A DNA stretch of 64,000 nt, taken from positions 7,501 to 71,500 of the forward strand of contig QPMI01000214.1 in the NCBI GenBank assembly GCA_004431415.1, read 5' to 3'. The DNA is from Cyanophora paradoxa (Eukaryota > Glaucocystophyceae > Cyanophorales > Cyanophoraceae). Under the pieces are notes generated by a model, which had not been told where the DNA came from, searched no databases, and was given only the letters and a program-made list of their open reading frames with translations. How positions within the stretch are numbered: the stretch's first letter is position 1; each line of letters opens with the position of its first letter. Position numbers and translations under genes: made by a program. This document shows positions 11,943 through 23,114 of this stretch, piece after piece.

Positions 11943-11990
11943 GTGGAAGCAGACGAAGTTGTTTGTGGCATCCGAGCTGCACTCTCGTAG
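11943..11990 (+). pseudogene. Fragment of the ETF beta last exon
   Basis: About 48 bp nearly identical to the end of the ETFB coding sequence (GACGAAGTTG..., encoding DEVVxGIRAALS and TAG). The intact gene ends at 15804, so this is a displaced copy, lying 85 bp beyond Fanzor relic A1. Confidence 0.7.
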
Positions 11991-12047
11991 TGAGGGGCAT
12001 GCGCAGGATGTACACTGCACGTGCACCAACACATTGCCGCAGGCTCA

Positions 12048-12245
12048 GCTGCAGCTGGCTAGCTGGGCCGGCCCTGTGTGTCCCTCTTAGGGGAGTAATA
12101 TGCACTTTCCCACAACCGTGCATGCGGCATTGAGTCTTGCAATTGGGGCGGTGGGGGAGCCCCTACGGGCCCTGGGGGCCCAACACTGTGTGACATGGAG
12201 TTACTAAGTTAGCTTTAAAAAGGGGAGCCCGACACACAACACAGC
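12048..12245. repeat. Family C repeat, partial copy
   Basis: Shares the GGGGAGCCCxTACGGGCCCT and GGCGGTGG blocks with 16780-16900 and the GGxCCxTGTGTG block with 16495-16510. It is degenerate and noncoding. Confidence 0.5.
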
Positions 12246-12302
12246 CATGGCCAAGCATGCGCAGCTCAAGATTGTACGTCTTAGCAGATTAATATATTCA
12301 AC

Positions 12303-12510
12303 TTGAAGCCTGGCAATTGCATGCGCAAGGCGCATCTACAAAATTATTATACAAACTCTAGATCAACCCCCCTTCATCGCAATCGAAATAAAAAGACGTC
12401 CAACTTTAAGCTTAGCTGGGGACCTCACCTTCCTGTGTGTCGCCCATACAGGCGTAGTTCACAGAGGCAGCTAGCTAGCCGCTAGCTCACGTGTCTACAC
12501 TGAACGCAAC
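12303..12510 (-). repeat. Family B repeat (reverse copy)
   Basis: Reverse complement of the element at 60797-61063. It contains AAAAGACGTCCAACTTTAAG, the GTGTGTCGCCCATACA block and GCTAGCTCACGTGTCTACAC. It ends about 100 bp before the desaturase stop. Confidence 0.6.
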
Positions 12511-12607
12511 ACACACACCATGAATTCAAATACATCCCTCAAAAAAATTCATACAGCAATGGGAGAGGCCGGCTCTACAAGGCGCATCTACAAGACTACT
12601 ACAATCA

Positions 12608-14598
12608 TTACTTTGCCTTCTTCTCCGCTGGAGAGTCCATGTGCTCGCTCACCTGAATAAGATATCAAGGCACAAAAAGCAACTGTTCGAATTGGGCATA
12701 TCACCTTCATGAGGTGCTTGAGGACCTTCCACGTGCCCATGGAAAATGAGCATGACTCGTAAGGAATGTTGTGCTTCTTGCAGAAGCTGGCGACCATCTT
12801 TGCCGACTTGCCGAGCCGGTGCCGAGGGAGCGTCGGGAAAAGGTGGTGCTCGAGCTGGTAGTTGAGACCGCCAGTAAACCAGTCACTGAAAATATTGGAG
12901 TCGACGTCGCGGGAGCTGTGTGCCTGCATGCGGACGAAGTCCGTTTTCTCGGTGAAGATCTGATTTTCTGATTAGAAAGGTACGTGCGAAGAGGGCAAAC
13001 AGCTCTTGCCAACCTCCATTCCATTGTGAGATATCGCGAAGACACTGCCCAGCAGCATGCCACAGGACGCCGTTGCGAAGAACGCGTAGCCGAGGGCAGC
13101 GCCAACCGAAGGCATCGTGAGGAAGAACAGAGCGAAGAACCACGCGTAGTGCAGGAAGAGGCCAGCGACCTCCGAGGCCTTGTAGAAGACAGAGAGGGCC
13201 TCCGATTCCCACATCTTGCCGCAGGCGTACATCAGGCTCTGAAGCATCCAGCTAATGCGAGCTGATTCTACCGCGTCAGCGATGACCAAGACATCCCAGC
13301 GAAGACCGTCGCACCAAGGCACAGAAGCGGGAAGTAGTAGACGACCTGGTGGCGAATCGCGAAGCGAGCCAGAGGAGTCTCGAGGCGATTCAGAGTCTTC
13401 TCAGTCCAGCCGAGCAGAGGCAGCGTGTCGATATCAGGGTCTCCGTCGACCATGTTCGGCACCGCGTGGTGGGTGTTGTGCTTGTTCTTCCACCACTCGA
13501 CGCTGAAACCCTGGTTAACGTTGCCGATGATGACGCCGAGCCAGGTGTTAATCGCCCGGGTCTTGAACACTTGGTGGTGAAGGAAGTCGTGCGCGGTCTG
13601 TCATCAAGTCAGCTTCGCCAAGATTCGGGGTCCGTGGGGAAGGTCCGTACCCACTGTACGGCCACAGCGAGAGACAGGGAAGAGAAGAAAAAAGAGCTGG
13701 GGTTAAGTGCGGAGCGCGCAAAAAGCTTTAGAGAGGGAAGCAAGGACGCACGCCGCTCTCTGCGAGAAGCGATCAGTAAACTGGGGAGTGTGCACGTCGG
13801 ATGGAAAACGCACGCTGGAAGAAAACACCGAGAAGGAACGAGCCGGCCAAGCGCCCAAGGCAGCCCTCCGAAGTCGCCAGAAGATACACGGCCGCTGCCA
13901 CGATCGAATACAGGGAGACCAGCTTCCAGAGGTAATAGAGCTTGTTGCTCTCGAACATCCCCTGCCGCTGCATCTCCTTGCGCATCTGACGGAAGTCCTC
14001 GATCATGGCCGACGTCTGCGTGCTCTTCACGGTGCCGATCTGGTACTGGCGGAGCAGCGAGAACGTAGAGCCCGCGTGGAAAGCCGAGAAGATCTCCGTC
14101 GCATCCTCGCCGGCTGAAGTGATGATGACTTCTCCGCCGGGGTGCTTCGGGACGAACTTGGTCACATCGTACACCTTGTCGTTCACAATGACCCAGCAGT
14201 CGCTGCGATCAAGCGTAAGAAACAAAGCGGCTGGGTTCACAGGACTTGCGAGACGTACTCCTTGGTGCGGTGCTCAGCGACGTCCTTGAGCGTGAGCACG
14301 CGCTCTGACTTGCCCTCCTTCTCCTCGTGCCGGCGGACGGCATCCAGCTCTCCAGCGTCAGCGAACACACTGCGGACGCGTCAGTAGTGCGGATGGAGCG
14401 AGGGAGAGAAGTTGGCTTTGAGTCACGCGCTGCACGCCACCGCCCCCCCCGCGTTCGGGGACCGCGGCCAACGCGTCTAGACGATCATTCCATCTACAGC
14501 TATACAAAAGCTCTCTCCCCCGGCGCAGGCACGCGCCGCCCGCAGTTCCGGCGGCGGCGTGCGCCGCGTGCGGCAGTTACCTTGCGTTCGGCGGCATG
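12608..14598 (-). CDS. Cytochrome b5-fused front-end fatty acid desaturase
   Basis: ER membrane enzyme that inserts a double bond between an existing one and the carboxyl end during long-chain polyunsaturated fatty acid synthesis. The start ATG is at 14596-14598, with exon 1 ending just before GTAACT. An N-terminal cytochrome b5 domain shows the haem-binding HPGG (VYDVTKFVPKHPGGEVIITS). The three histidine boxes follow: HDFLHH (about 13580), HNTHH (about 13475) and QLEHH (about 12850). The Q in the third box marks the front-end class. Hydrophobic segments lie between the boxes (FLHYAWFFALFFLTMPSVGA). The last exon gives VSEHMDSPAEKKAK and stops at 12608. Regiospecificity (delta-4/5/6/8) cannot be read from sequence. 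It is divergent from ETFB with 239 bp between starts. Confidence 0.9.
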
Positions 14599-14837
14599 GT
14601 AGCACGGGAGAGCGGACGACGAACGAACTCTACCTAGTTTAAAGCCGCGGGACGAACCCGGGCGAAGGCGCTAAAGAGCGCGCCGATCTACTTTGTGAAT
14701 GAACTGGGGTACGAGCGTCGAACGATCGTAGGGGGTACTTCGTTCGCGACGGAGGCGGAGCTTGGCACGACGCCTCGCCGTAGATATCGACCAAAGCGGC
14801 GCTCTTCAAGAATTTTAGCAGCGGGAGGGCACTCGCC

Positions 14838-15804
14838 ATGTCGCGCGTGCTGGTGGGTGTGAAGCGCGTGGTGGACTATGGTGCATGCGCGGTCCGCCGC
14901 GCCGGCGCCGCGTGGCCGCTGACGCCTGGAACGCGCAGCCGTCAAGGTCTGCGCGAGCAAAGGAGCGCTCGCTCGGAGCTCGACGCTGACCTCGCGCAGG
15001 TTCGCGTCCGGCCGGACAAGAAGGGCGTGGAGACTGCGAATGTGAAGATGTCGATGAACCCCTTCTGCGAGATCGCCGTCGAGCAGGCTGTTCGGCTCAA
15101 GGAGGCCGGCATAGCCAGCGAGGTCGTCGCTGTTTCGATGGGCCCCAAGCAGGCACAAGACACGCTGCGAACCGCCATGGCAATGGGCGCAGATCGCGCG
15201 ATACACGTGGAGACGGACGCCGAGCTGCAGCCGCTCGCAGTAGCCAAGCTGTTCCACAAGCTCGTGCAACGGGAGAACCCTTCCCTGGTGCTGCTTGGCA
15301 AGCAGGCGATCGACGACGACTGCAACCAGACGGGGCAGATGCTCGCTGGGCTTTTGGATTGGCCACAGGGCACGTTTGCCTCCAAGCTTGAAATCGATCC
15401 TGCCACAAACAAGGCTGTAATCGTTCGCGAGATCGACGGCGGCTTGCAAACGCTGCGACTTGCCCTTCCGGCTGTTGTTACATGTGACCTTCGCCTCAAC
15501 GAGCCACGTTATGTCACGCTTCCGAATCTCATGAAGGCGTGTGCAGCGAGCCTTCAGTGCTGTCCTTGGCTTAACTGACCTCTTGGCCGCAGGTGAAGAA
15601 GAAGCCTATCGAGACAATCAGCCCTAGCACAATGGGTGTAGACACGAGCACAAAGCTTTCGATCACTGGAGTGGAGGTTTGCTTTCCACGCCTCTCGTCT
15701 GTTAATCGCTCACACTTGTGCAGGAACCACCGAAACGAGAAGGTGGCAAGAAGGTGGATTCGGTAGACGAAGTTGTGAGTGGAATCCGAGCTGCACTCTC
15801 GTAG
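14838..15804 (+). CDS. ETFB: Electron transfer flavoprotein subunit beta
   Basis: Mitochondrial matrix subunit that, with ETF alpha, passes electrons from acyl-CoA dehydrogenases to ETF-QO. It starts [15 protein letters not shown]; the next exon continues [20 protein letters not shown] and [20 protein letters not shown], then [20 protein letters not shown]. Both the first (14883-14999) and second (15537-15592) introns appear to use GC donors and keep the frame. The tail is [20 protein letters not shown] and [19 protein letters not shown] at 15802-15804. Length (about 255 aa) fits the family. Fragments of its last exon recur at 15851 and 11943. Confidence 0.93.
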
Positions 15805-15850
15805 CATTTGGACACGAACTAAATCTCAAGTCCGGGCTACAAGTTGCACT

Positions 15851-15925
15851 CTCCGAAACAAGAAGGTGGCAAGAAGGTGGATTCGGTAGACGAAGTTGTG
15901 AGTGGCATCCGAGCTGCACTCCTAG
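15851..15925 (+). pseudogene. Second copy of the ETF beta last exon
   Basis: Repeats about 75 bp of the terminal ETFB exon (CCGAAACAAGAAGGTGGCAA through GAGCTGCACTC) 47 bp after the true stop, with its own TAG. It lies directly beside Fanzor relic A3, whose right end begins at 15944. Confidence 0.8.
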
Positions 15926-15943
15926 TGTACATTGCGGTATAGG

Positions 15944-16231
15944 TGCTCTTTCTAAGCTACGGGCGCGCGGGACCACTCCTAGACCGTCAACGCTTTAACT
16001 GTACCCGTGCTGTTCGGGGTGAGAGCGTAACCCGCAGGGACTGGTGCCCTGATGGAAAAAAGGGAATCGCAGCCTAGCTGGCTACGAGCCGAGCAGGCGC
16101 TTCGCGTCCACGCCCGTGCCGTAGCGGATGAAGATGCTCCTGCGAGAACGATTACGATTACGATCCGAAGTACGATCGTAATCACGGTTGCGGCGGGCTA
16201 TAGGCGGGGGGGAGCCCTGGCCTGATTACGA
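15944..16231 (-). mobile_element. Fanzor right-end relic A3 (minus orientation)
   Basis: Reverse complement of the last exon and noncoding tail seen in A1 and A2. The tail starts at TGCTCTTTCTAAGCTACGGG (15944) and the stop codon complement is CTA at 16082-16084. The coding tail (TGVDAKRLLGS) and part of the preceding intron (CGATTACGAT-rich) follow to about 16231. The zinc-ribbon exon is absent. Confidence 0.75.
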
Positions 16232-16559
16232 TTGATGAACATCGATGCCTGTACTGCGATGAGCATAGGTGGATGAGCATGCACAAGGCAAGAACCCCAA
16301 TCAAACCAGTCATGGTCATCAAAGAGCGCTGGCGGAGGCACTGGCAACAAGCCTCGGACGGGGTACGCTTCCAGCAAGATGCATTTGGCGTCCTGAATCG
16401 ATGCCCGGCCCGGCGGGTGACAACTGTGGGATGAACACTCAGGTGCTGCAGCTGCTGCCGTGGGCCCATCCCTCCAGCAATCTGGCTTGCCAGGCCCTGT
16501 GTGGCATATGCATATGGGGAGTAACTCAGTAATGCGCCTCGGGCCTCTCCGATGACCAT

Positions 16560-16992
16560 AGCGGTTGGATGCAGTACGTATACACGCGCGCATTTGGACA
16601 CGTACTGAAAACGCAGGTCCGGGCTACAAGTGTGGGAATGTACACTGGGGCCGCTGCGGCCGCGGGCCCAGCCCATGTGCACCAGCAAACTGGCCGGCCG
16701 GGCGGCCCGGGCCCTGCGTGGCCCCCTAGGGAGAGTAATGCGCCTCCCCACGGACACTCTGGCTAGCTAGAGCTACAGGTGCCAACATGCACGGTGTGGC
16801 GCTGCATCACGTCTTGTGGGGGCGGGGGGTCGTCTCGGGGCGGTGGCGGGAGCCCCTACGGGCCCTGGGGGGCCCGACATGGAGTCAGCCTGCGCCGGGG
16901 GGCGAAAAAGGGGGTCAGATCGAAATCGAAAGGTCTTGAGATCCAAATCAAAGCAAACGGGGGCGCACTTGATCGACGAGCCTCCCACCCAG
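16560..16992 (-). repeat. Family C repeat, longest copy
   Basis: Reverse-oriented relative of 8060-8430. It includes the CCGGGCTACAAGTGTGGGAA end, a GC-rich central block and a CTCCCACCC end near 16990. It overlaps the 3' end of the unrecognised gene H1. Confidence 0.6.
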
Positions 16993-18945
16993 AGGAGCGC
17001 CTGCGCATGCACGGGCGCATGCTTTTTTTGACTATGGCGAGGCCACCATTGCCGTTGCTTTCGACTATTGCTGACCACACCTGTATTCCTTCCTTGTTGA
17101 AGGCTTTTTTCTCTTTCCACATCCTGGTCGACATGTCGAGCTTGAGTGGAATCGTGTTGCGCCCGTTCTCCAGAACCCGCTTCCAAATGACTGCATGCCT
17201 CTGCTTCTCCTCCAACTTGCACACGCCTGCTGGAATCTGGAAATGAACGTCCACAACGTTCTTCCTTCCGGCCTGGTCTACAACCCGAATTTCAGGCAGC
17301 GGGATCTCATCGGTCTCGCTGCGATTTCGATCATTCACGTGTAAAAGAACACACAATTGAAGGGAAGGGCTACACGCACGTGATTCGTCTTTTCTTCCTT
17401 CCTGTGCTCTTCTCCTTGGGGCCCTTGCTGCTGCCCCCCGCCTTCGATCGCTTCGATTCTGAAGAAAGTTAGGATACAGACGGGAGTCTTTCGGGTTCAC
17501 ACGTGCCATCATCGGCCTCGACGCCGTCAGGAGCCACATCCTCGTCCTCGTCCTCGTCCTCCTCTTCCCCCCCCCCCTCCTCCTTCTGAAGATCCACAGG
17601 GGGGGTGGAGGTATAGCAGCAGGCGGGGCAGGAGGCAGGGCAGGAGGCGGGGAAGGGCCCGCCCTGCTCCAGCCAACGCTTTGTCCGCCATGGCATTGAG
17701 AAGGAGGGCCCGCTCCTCTGGAGTGCGGCGACGAGCCTCCTCTTCCTCCTCCTCCTCCTCATCTGCTGACCCGTGAGCTGCAGCCGGACCCGACGGAATT
17801 TAGTACGCGCAAGCACAAACGTGCCCTGGCTCGTCCGATGCATTCTCCTGCTCTCCAGCCCGGCAATTGCCTTCTGTGAGCCGTGATCAGGATGCGGGCA
17901 GGAGAGTGAAGGGAAGGACACAAACCACGCTGTCGATGTTGTGGGAGGTTTTGAGATTCTCCATAAAGAGAGCACGCAATTTAGTCTCGGATTTGAACTG
18001 TTGATTCACCAGGAATACGATGAACGGTTTAGCTTCGGCCAGAGAAATCGGCTGTTTCTCAACCACGTGCTTGCTCATGAGACTCTCCATATCGTTCATC
18101 TTATCGTCAGGAAACACAACGTCCCCGGCTTCCCGCTTGCACATCTCGGCACACGAAAGCCTGCAGATACGAGTCAGCGGAGCGCAGACGGGGTTCACCA
18201 TCAGAATGCTCACAGATCTGCGGCGAGGGACAAGGAAGCCTTCGTCCTCTGCTGGGCACATTTCGTGGCTTTCTCGGCGACGAACTTCGTCGCGCTCCCA
18301 GCAAGAGCTTGGTTTTTTGGTTGCCAGGAAGAGTTTCCGCTGGCCCCACGGTCTTCTGGATCCACTGCAAGTTGAGTTGGTCTGTGTGCTGCTCGATTTT
18401 GTTCAGCAGTGAACATGCCGCGCGCGCCTGTCTGCGCGGGCCGAACCTGCTGCGGGGTTCGCTTTGGCTTGGACGTGGCGCCGATGCCCCGCCCGCGCTG
18501 CCTGTGGTGCAGCTGCTCCGCCGACTTCGCCTGCTCGCGAGCAGCTTCGGCACATCGCAGGGGTTGGTGCTGATGAAGTAGTATAGATTTCCCTGCCGGA
18601 TGTGCTTGTCGAATATCTGCGCGCATTCAGAAGCAGGCGAGCATCGACGGGCGGCGAACTGCCGACCTGCTGGTTGGGCACCCAGTGGCCAGCGCCGCAG
18701 AGCACCACGTAGAGTTTGAGCAAGGGCCGTGCGAATTCGGGAACGTCGAAGATCGCCGCCACTTCGGCGATGAAAGCATCTAGTTTCGCCGGTGCCAGTG
18801 ACACGGTGTTCTCGCCGTGCTTCGATATATCCTTCACGGCTGTTACGATGAGGTCGGGGAGCTGCTCACCCGGCTGCTCAAACTGCGCGGCCGCGACAGC
18901 CGCCACGGGCGGCGCAGGAGCACCGGCGGCCGCAGCCGGGAGCAT
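16990..18945 (-). CDS. Unrecognised gene H1 (nuclear-type acidic/basic protein)
   Basis: Multi-exon minus-strand gene without a family I recognise. Candidate start ATG 18943-18945 (MLPAAAAGAPAPPVAAV). Protein-like exons follow: LIVTAVKDISKHGENTVSL, FDVPEFARPLLKLYVVLCGA (about 18700), IFDKHIRQGNLYYFISTNP (about 18580), DDKMNDMESLMSKHVVEKQP and EAKPFIVFLVNQQFKSETKL (about 18000), an acidic stretch (GEEEDEDEDEDVAPDG), a Lys/Arg-rich stretch KEKSTGRKKRRIT, and a last block PEIRVVDQAGRKNVVDVHFQ ... EGIQVWSAIVESNGNG. The reading frame then runs on into a family C repeat, so the natural C-terminus may be lost. The ATG overlaps that of H2 on the other strand by 2 nt. Confidence 0.5.
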
Positions 18946-19592
18946 GGTAACGACGCGTACCCCCTGGCTTGACGACGCCGTCAAACCCATGGACTCGCGC
19001 AACCCGGCACCTGCCGCGGCCGGCGTCTTTGAGTCCGGGCCGCTTCGCGGCAAGGAGTTCACTTTCCGGCGGCCTGCAGCAGCCCCCGAGCCGGCGTCCG
19101 CTGCGGGCGCCGCTCCCTCCGAACGCGAGCTCATCGCCGACCTCCAGCGGCAGCTGGAGGCGCTCACGGTGGAGGTGCGCACGATAAAGACGGAAGTCGA
19201 GGAAGGTACGCGGCCGCCGTCGCCCGTGGCGCGTCCTCGTTTTGAACCGCCATCCGCGCCGAGCTAGGTCAGCGCCCTGCGCCCCCGCAGCCCGCCGCGC
19301 GCAAGCTCGGCGCAACGCATCTCCTCCTCCACCGAACGAGAAGTACACCGGGAGTCCGTCGACGGGCAAGATCCACAAGGTCTCCAAGGTCTCGGGCCAG
19401 AACCCGACGTGCCCGGCCCTCCGCGTGCGTACAGCTCGCGTGCCCCGGCTTTGAGGCACTCAGTAGCTAAAGGCGGTGCGCGCAGATGAAGGGGAAGATC
19501 CTCTGGCCGAGTTCAGCTCGGAGGAGGCGCTCCGGGCCTCGGACCCCAAGTACAACAAGGAGGGCGCTCGCTGCCGCAACTGCTGGCGCTAG
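18944..19592 (+). CDS. Unrecognised small gene H2 with coiled coil
   Basis: The start ATG at 18944 gives MVTTRTPWLDDAVKPMDSRN, then GVFESGPLRGKEFTFRRPAA and a short coiled coil ELIADLQRQLEALTVEVRTI, ending in an exon before GTACGC at about 19205. Later frames give KYTGSPSTGKIHKVSKVSGQ and finally DEGEDPLAEFSSEEALRASD with GARCRNCWR and TAG at 19590-19592. The exon joins are inferred. A paired CxxC near the C-terminus is the only other motif. No family recognised. It is head-to-head with H1. Confidence 0.45.
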
Positions 19593-20002
19593 GCGCTAGC
19601 CGTGCGGGGTCGCTCCCCTCCCGCGGCGCTTCCTGTTCCGCGTGAAGCTCTGTGAACGTGTCGCTGAGTCGTGCTCTGAACACGAGATGTTGTTGTCAAC
19701 TTGGGAAGGGAACCTTGAAGGGATGCATGCATGGCCAGGCACGCAGAGAGGAGAGCGCAGGCACACATACGAAATCAATCCAGATTGCACACAAATACAT
19801 ACACAGCGATAAACAGCCGACATAGATACATACACAGCGATAGACAGCACATTACTATAGATAGCAAACACATGGATACATATATAGAGTTGCGAGCCCA
19901 GCGGGAGAGCTCGGAATGGACATGAAGGAAAATAAAATCCTACCAAGAGCACAGGCTATCTGCAGCTACTGCTGTGCAGAGCTAGCAGCTACTTCAGAGC
20001 AA
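19593..20002. other. Intergenic stretch with short ATACATACACAGCGATA repeats
   Basis: No gene seen. Two copies of an ATACATACACAGCGAT unit and related A/T-rich words lie at about 19790-19860, between the convergent ends of H2 and H3. Confidence 0.5.
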
Positions 20003-23000
20003 CTACTGCTGCCCCTTCTCCTGCTGCGCCTTCTCCTTTGCGGCCTCCAGGTCGAGCCCGCCGCTGGCGAGGACGGCGTAGTTCATCGTGCGGGCACGCT
20101 TGCGCGAACCCTCCGCCGCCGGACGGGAGCTCGAGGCGGCCGGGGTGTCGAGAGGGAGGGGATCGGAAGAGGAGGAGCCGAGCTTGGGGTCAGGGAGGGG
20201 CGGGGCCGCAGGGAGGGCCTGGGCTGCTGCCTCCTTCTCCGTCTTGGACCGCCGGCCCCGCTTCGGAGGCGCCGGCGTTTTCTCCACGTGTTCCACGTCC
20301 TCCACGGGCCCGTCCTCCTCCTCGCAGTGGCAGAAGTCCTTGGACCCCTGCCGGCACACGCCGAAGCAGGGCCCCTGGTAGCACTTGTAGCCGAGCCAGT
20401 CGCAGACGAAGACGTGCTTGCTGGTCCTGCTGAACTTCTCCACAATTTCGTCGTGCTCCGGGTTGCCGATGCGCTTGTAGCCGCAAACACTGCAAGGATG
20501 GACGAGGAAAGCAGACTTCCCTGCTCCAGAAGCATGAGACAGGGGACGGCGAGGGGCAGAAACGGGCGTACCGTTGCGGGCATCCTTCATCGCGTCCTCG
20601 AGCTTGTCCTCCGGGACGACGTACGGCCGCAGCTCCAGGTTCACGAGCTCCCGATGGGCATCCTCGATGCGGAGCTGCTGCAAGAGTCAGGCAGTCCCTG
20701 CAAGGGTTGGGTTGGAGCCTGAGCTGTCACAGACCGAGAGCGGGCGAGTCATGCCGTCCCGCAGCTTGAGGACGTCGGTGGGGCACATCTTGTGGAACAT
20801 GGCGGCGTGGCACATTGCAATGCCGTTGACATACGACTGCAGGAGGGCGCCGCCCGACGTGGGATTGACCAGCCGCTCCGGGTCCTTGCGGTTGAGGGAG
20901 TATTTCTGCTCAGCACCAGAGTGAGATTCGGTGGACAGAGGGGAACTAAGCAGGAAGGGCAGTCTGAGAACCTTTTCGGGCGTAGTCATCGTCCGCAGGA
21001 TGGCATGCTGCGACCCCCGCTCGAAGTACATCGATGTGAGCACCACACCGATGTAGTTGCAGTTCGCCTCGTAGGCCATCACCTCGGTGAGCTCTGCACG
21101 GGGCACATGCATCAGAGAAGGGCGCGGTGCATCGGGTGCCAGGAGAGCACAACGCACTGGACACTGGGAAGTTGTCAGGGGTGATTTCATTCACGGCGTC
21201 CTGGAAGTTGTTGGGCCGCCGGCCCGCGCCCTTCGGCGGCTTGTTGGGGACGAACATCTTGTACACTTCCAGGGGCTCCTCAGCGTTCAGCTTCTTCGTC
21301 ATGAACGCTGAGAATGCATCTGCAGATAGAAGAGCAGGTGCTAAGGTTAGACTGAAGAGGACCTTTACAGAAAGGAGCACAAGCCAAGAAAGGAGAAAGG
21401 AGCACAGACCAGCGAGCTGCGTGTAGGGGTGCGGATCAAGCATGCCTTCGATCTCGATTGTGATGGTCGTTGGATCCTTCCCGGACGTCCCGAGCTTGAA
21501 GACGACGTTGTACCGGGGCTCCTGGAAGTCGGCCACACCACGGCTCCGGCGGGCGGCCAATTCAGCCTTCTTGTTTACGAACTGCTCGAAAGCAAGCGGT
21601 CAGTGTGCTCTAGAGGCCAGAGAAGAGGAATCAAAGGGCATGCACGCACGTCCCTGACAATCTTGGCGGTGGGTTCGCCCATGAAGATGATGTGCTGGCC
21701 AGTCGGTTTGGCCAAGTGCTTGTTCACGAAGAGGTTCCAGTCCTGCATGCTGACAGGGTCCTGCGGGTGTTCAAAAAGCATGCAGTGAGCACAGAGAAAG
21801 AAGGAAAAAGGAAGAGGTGGGATGGGGAAGAAGAGGACGCAATGCATGCTGCTAGGCGGCTAACCTGCATGACCCACATCTTCTCGATGTTGTCCAGGGG
21901 ACGACATGCATCTTCTTCGCGGGGTTGCTCGGATCCACGATCTCGGTGATGACAGCCGTGGCAACAGTCAGCGTGTTCCCCCACTCCGGCTGGTTCGCGC
22001 TGCGGTTCGTGATGTTCCGCGCCATCTCGAAGCCCTTCGGGTCGAAGTAGTTCACGAAAATCTCCTCGCTCAGGATGTGTACTGCGACGAAGACGCGCGA
22101 TCAGGTTCGAAAGGAAGACCCGCGCAATCACGGAAGCAACGAGCCGAGGATCGCGACGCACTCGGTGCGGAACTCTTCCCGAGGATCGCGAGCATGTCGT
22201 GGAGAGGCTTCCAGGCCGCGTCCGCGGCCGGGCGTAGGTCGCGAATGAGAAGGGCGTAGGCTTGACTGCCTCGATTCCCTTTCCGCTCTTCACCGCGGCA
22301 CCCGCCGCAGCCATGACCTTCTCTTTCTGAGTGACCGCGGCCGCGGCGGCCTTGGCCTTCGCATTCGTCGTCACCTGGGCGCGAGGGGCCACCTTGCCGA
22401 GGGGGTCGAACCCCTCCGGCTGCGCGTATAGCGTGAGGAGGATCGCATGGCGACGCGAGGATGCGGGCGCACGATCGTGGGCCCGCCCGAGCCTGTGCGC
22501 GTGGCGCCAAAATTTGAATGTCAGTTGGGCGCCAAAATTTGAATCGACATGGCGGCGATTGCGAGCGCACCGCGCCCGAGCTCGCGACCGCGTCCGCAAG
22601 GCCCTGACTGGAGCGGCCGCTAAACCGGACCCCGAAGGTGGCCGCCCGTTGGGCGGGCTCGGCCGGCGCGGCGACCTCGGGCTGGTCGTCTGCGCGCCGA
22701 GCGGTTAGCGCGGGCGGCGGTTAGCGTGAGCACGCGCACCCATTGCCGTGTAGTAGACGCCCTGCTTGCCCGTCTTCCAGCCCGAGGTGGAGCACAGGAG
22801 GCTGATGTCTTCGAGCTCCTCCGACGTGCCGTCGTGGCGCTTCTCGAGCACGAATTCCATGTTCTCGGCGTCCAGATTCTGAAACACAGTCGTCTTGAGC
22901 AGCCGCAGGACAACGTCAACGGGGCGGGCGTTGAGCATGTCCGGCTTGAAATGCACAGGCGGCGCATCCGGGCTGCCCTTCCTGTGGATCACGACACGTT

Positions 23001-23052
23001 CGATTTCTCCCGCGGGCACGGAGCCCGCCGCGGGTGCCGCCGGTGCCGCCAT
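20003..23052 (-). CDS. Unrecognised gene H3 with Cys-rich C-terminal region
   Basis: Long multi-exon gene, clearly protein-like but not recognised. The start ATG 23050-23052 gives MAAPAAPAAGSVPAGEIERV, then LNARPVDVVLRLLKTTVFQN. Further exons: TTNAKAKAAAAAVTQKEKVM, LRPAADAAWKPLHDMLAILG, VNYFDPKGFEMARNITNRSA, SMQDWNLFVNKHLAKPTGQH, EPRYNVVFKLGTSGKDPTTI, AFSAFMTKKLNAEEPLEVYK, ANCNYIGVVLTSMYFERGSQ, YVNGIAMCHAAMFHKMCPTD and LRPYVVPEDKLEDAMKDARN. A Cys-rich segment follows at about 20320-20490 (CSVCGYKRIG ... CDWLGYKCYQGPCFGVCRQG ... FCHCEEEDGP), then a basic tail with KRGRRSK and KRART that may localise it to the nucleus. Stop at 20003. Strong codon-level coherence in eight or more exons argues for a real gene. 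Confidence 0.6.
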
Positions 23053-23114
23053 GTTCAAAAATTTGCCGCCGAGTTTGAATTGACGTATACCGGGGGGGGG
23101 GGTTGCACACGTTA

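Noticed and set aside
16990-23052. Integrated giant-virus segment
   Set aside because: The genes are intron-rich and show no capsid, polymerase or packaging motif that I can see.
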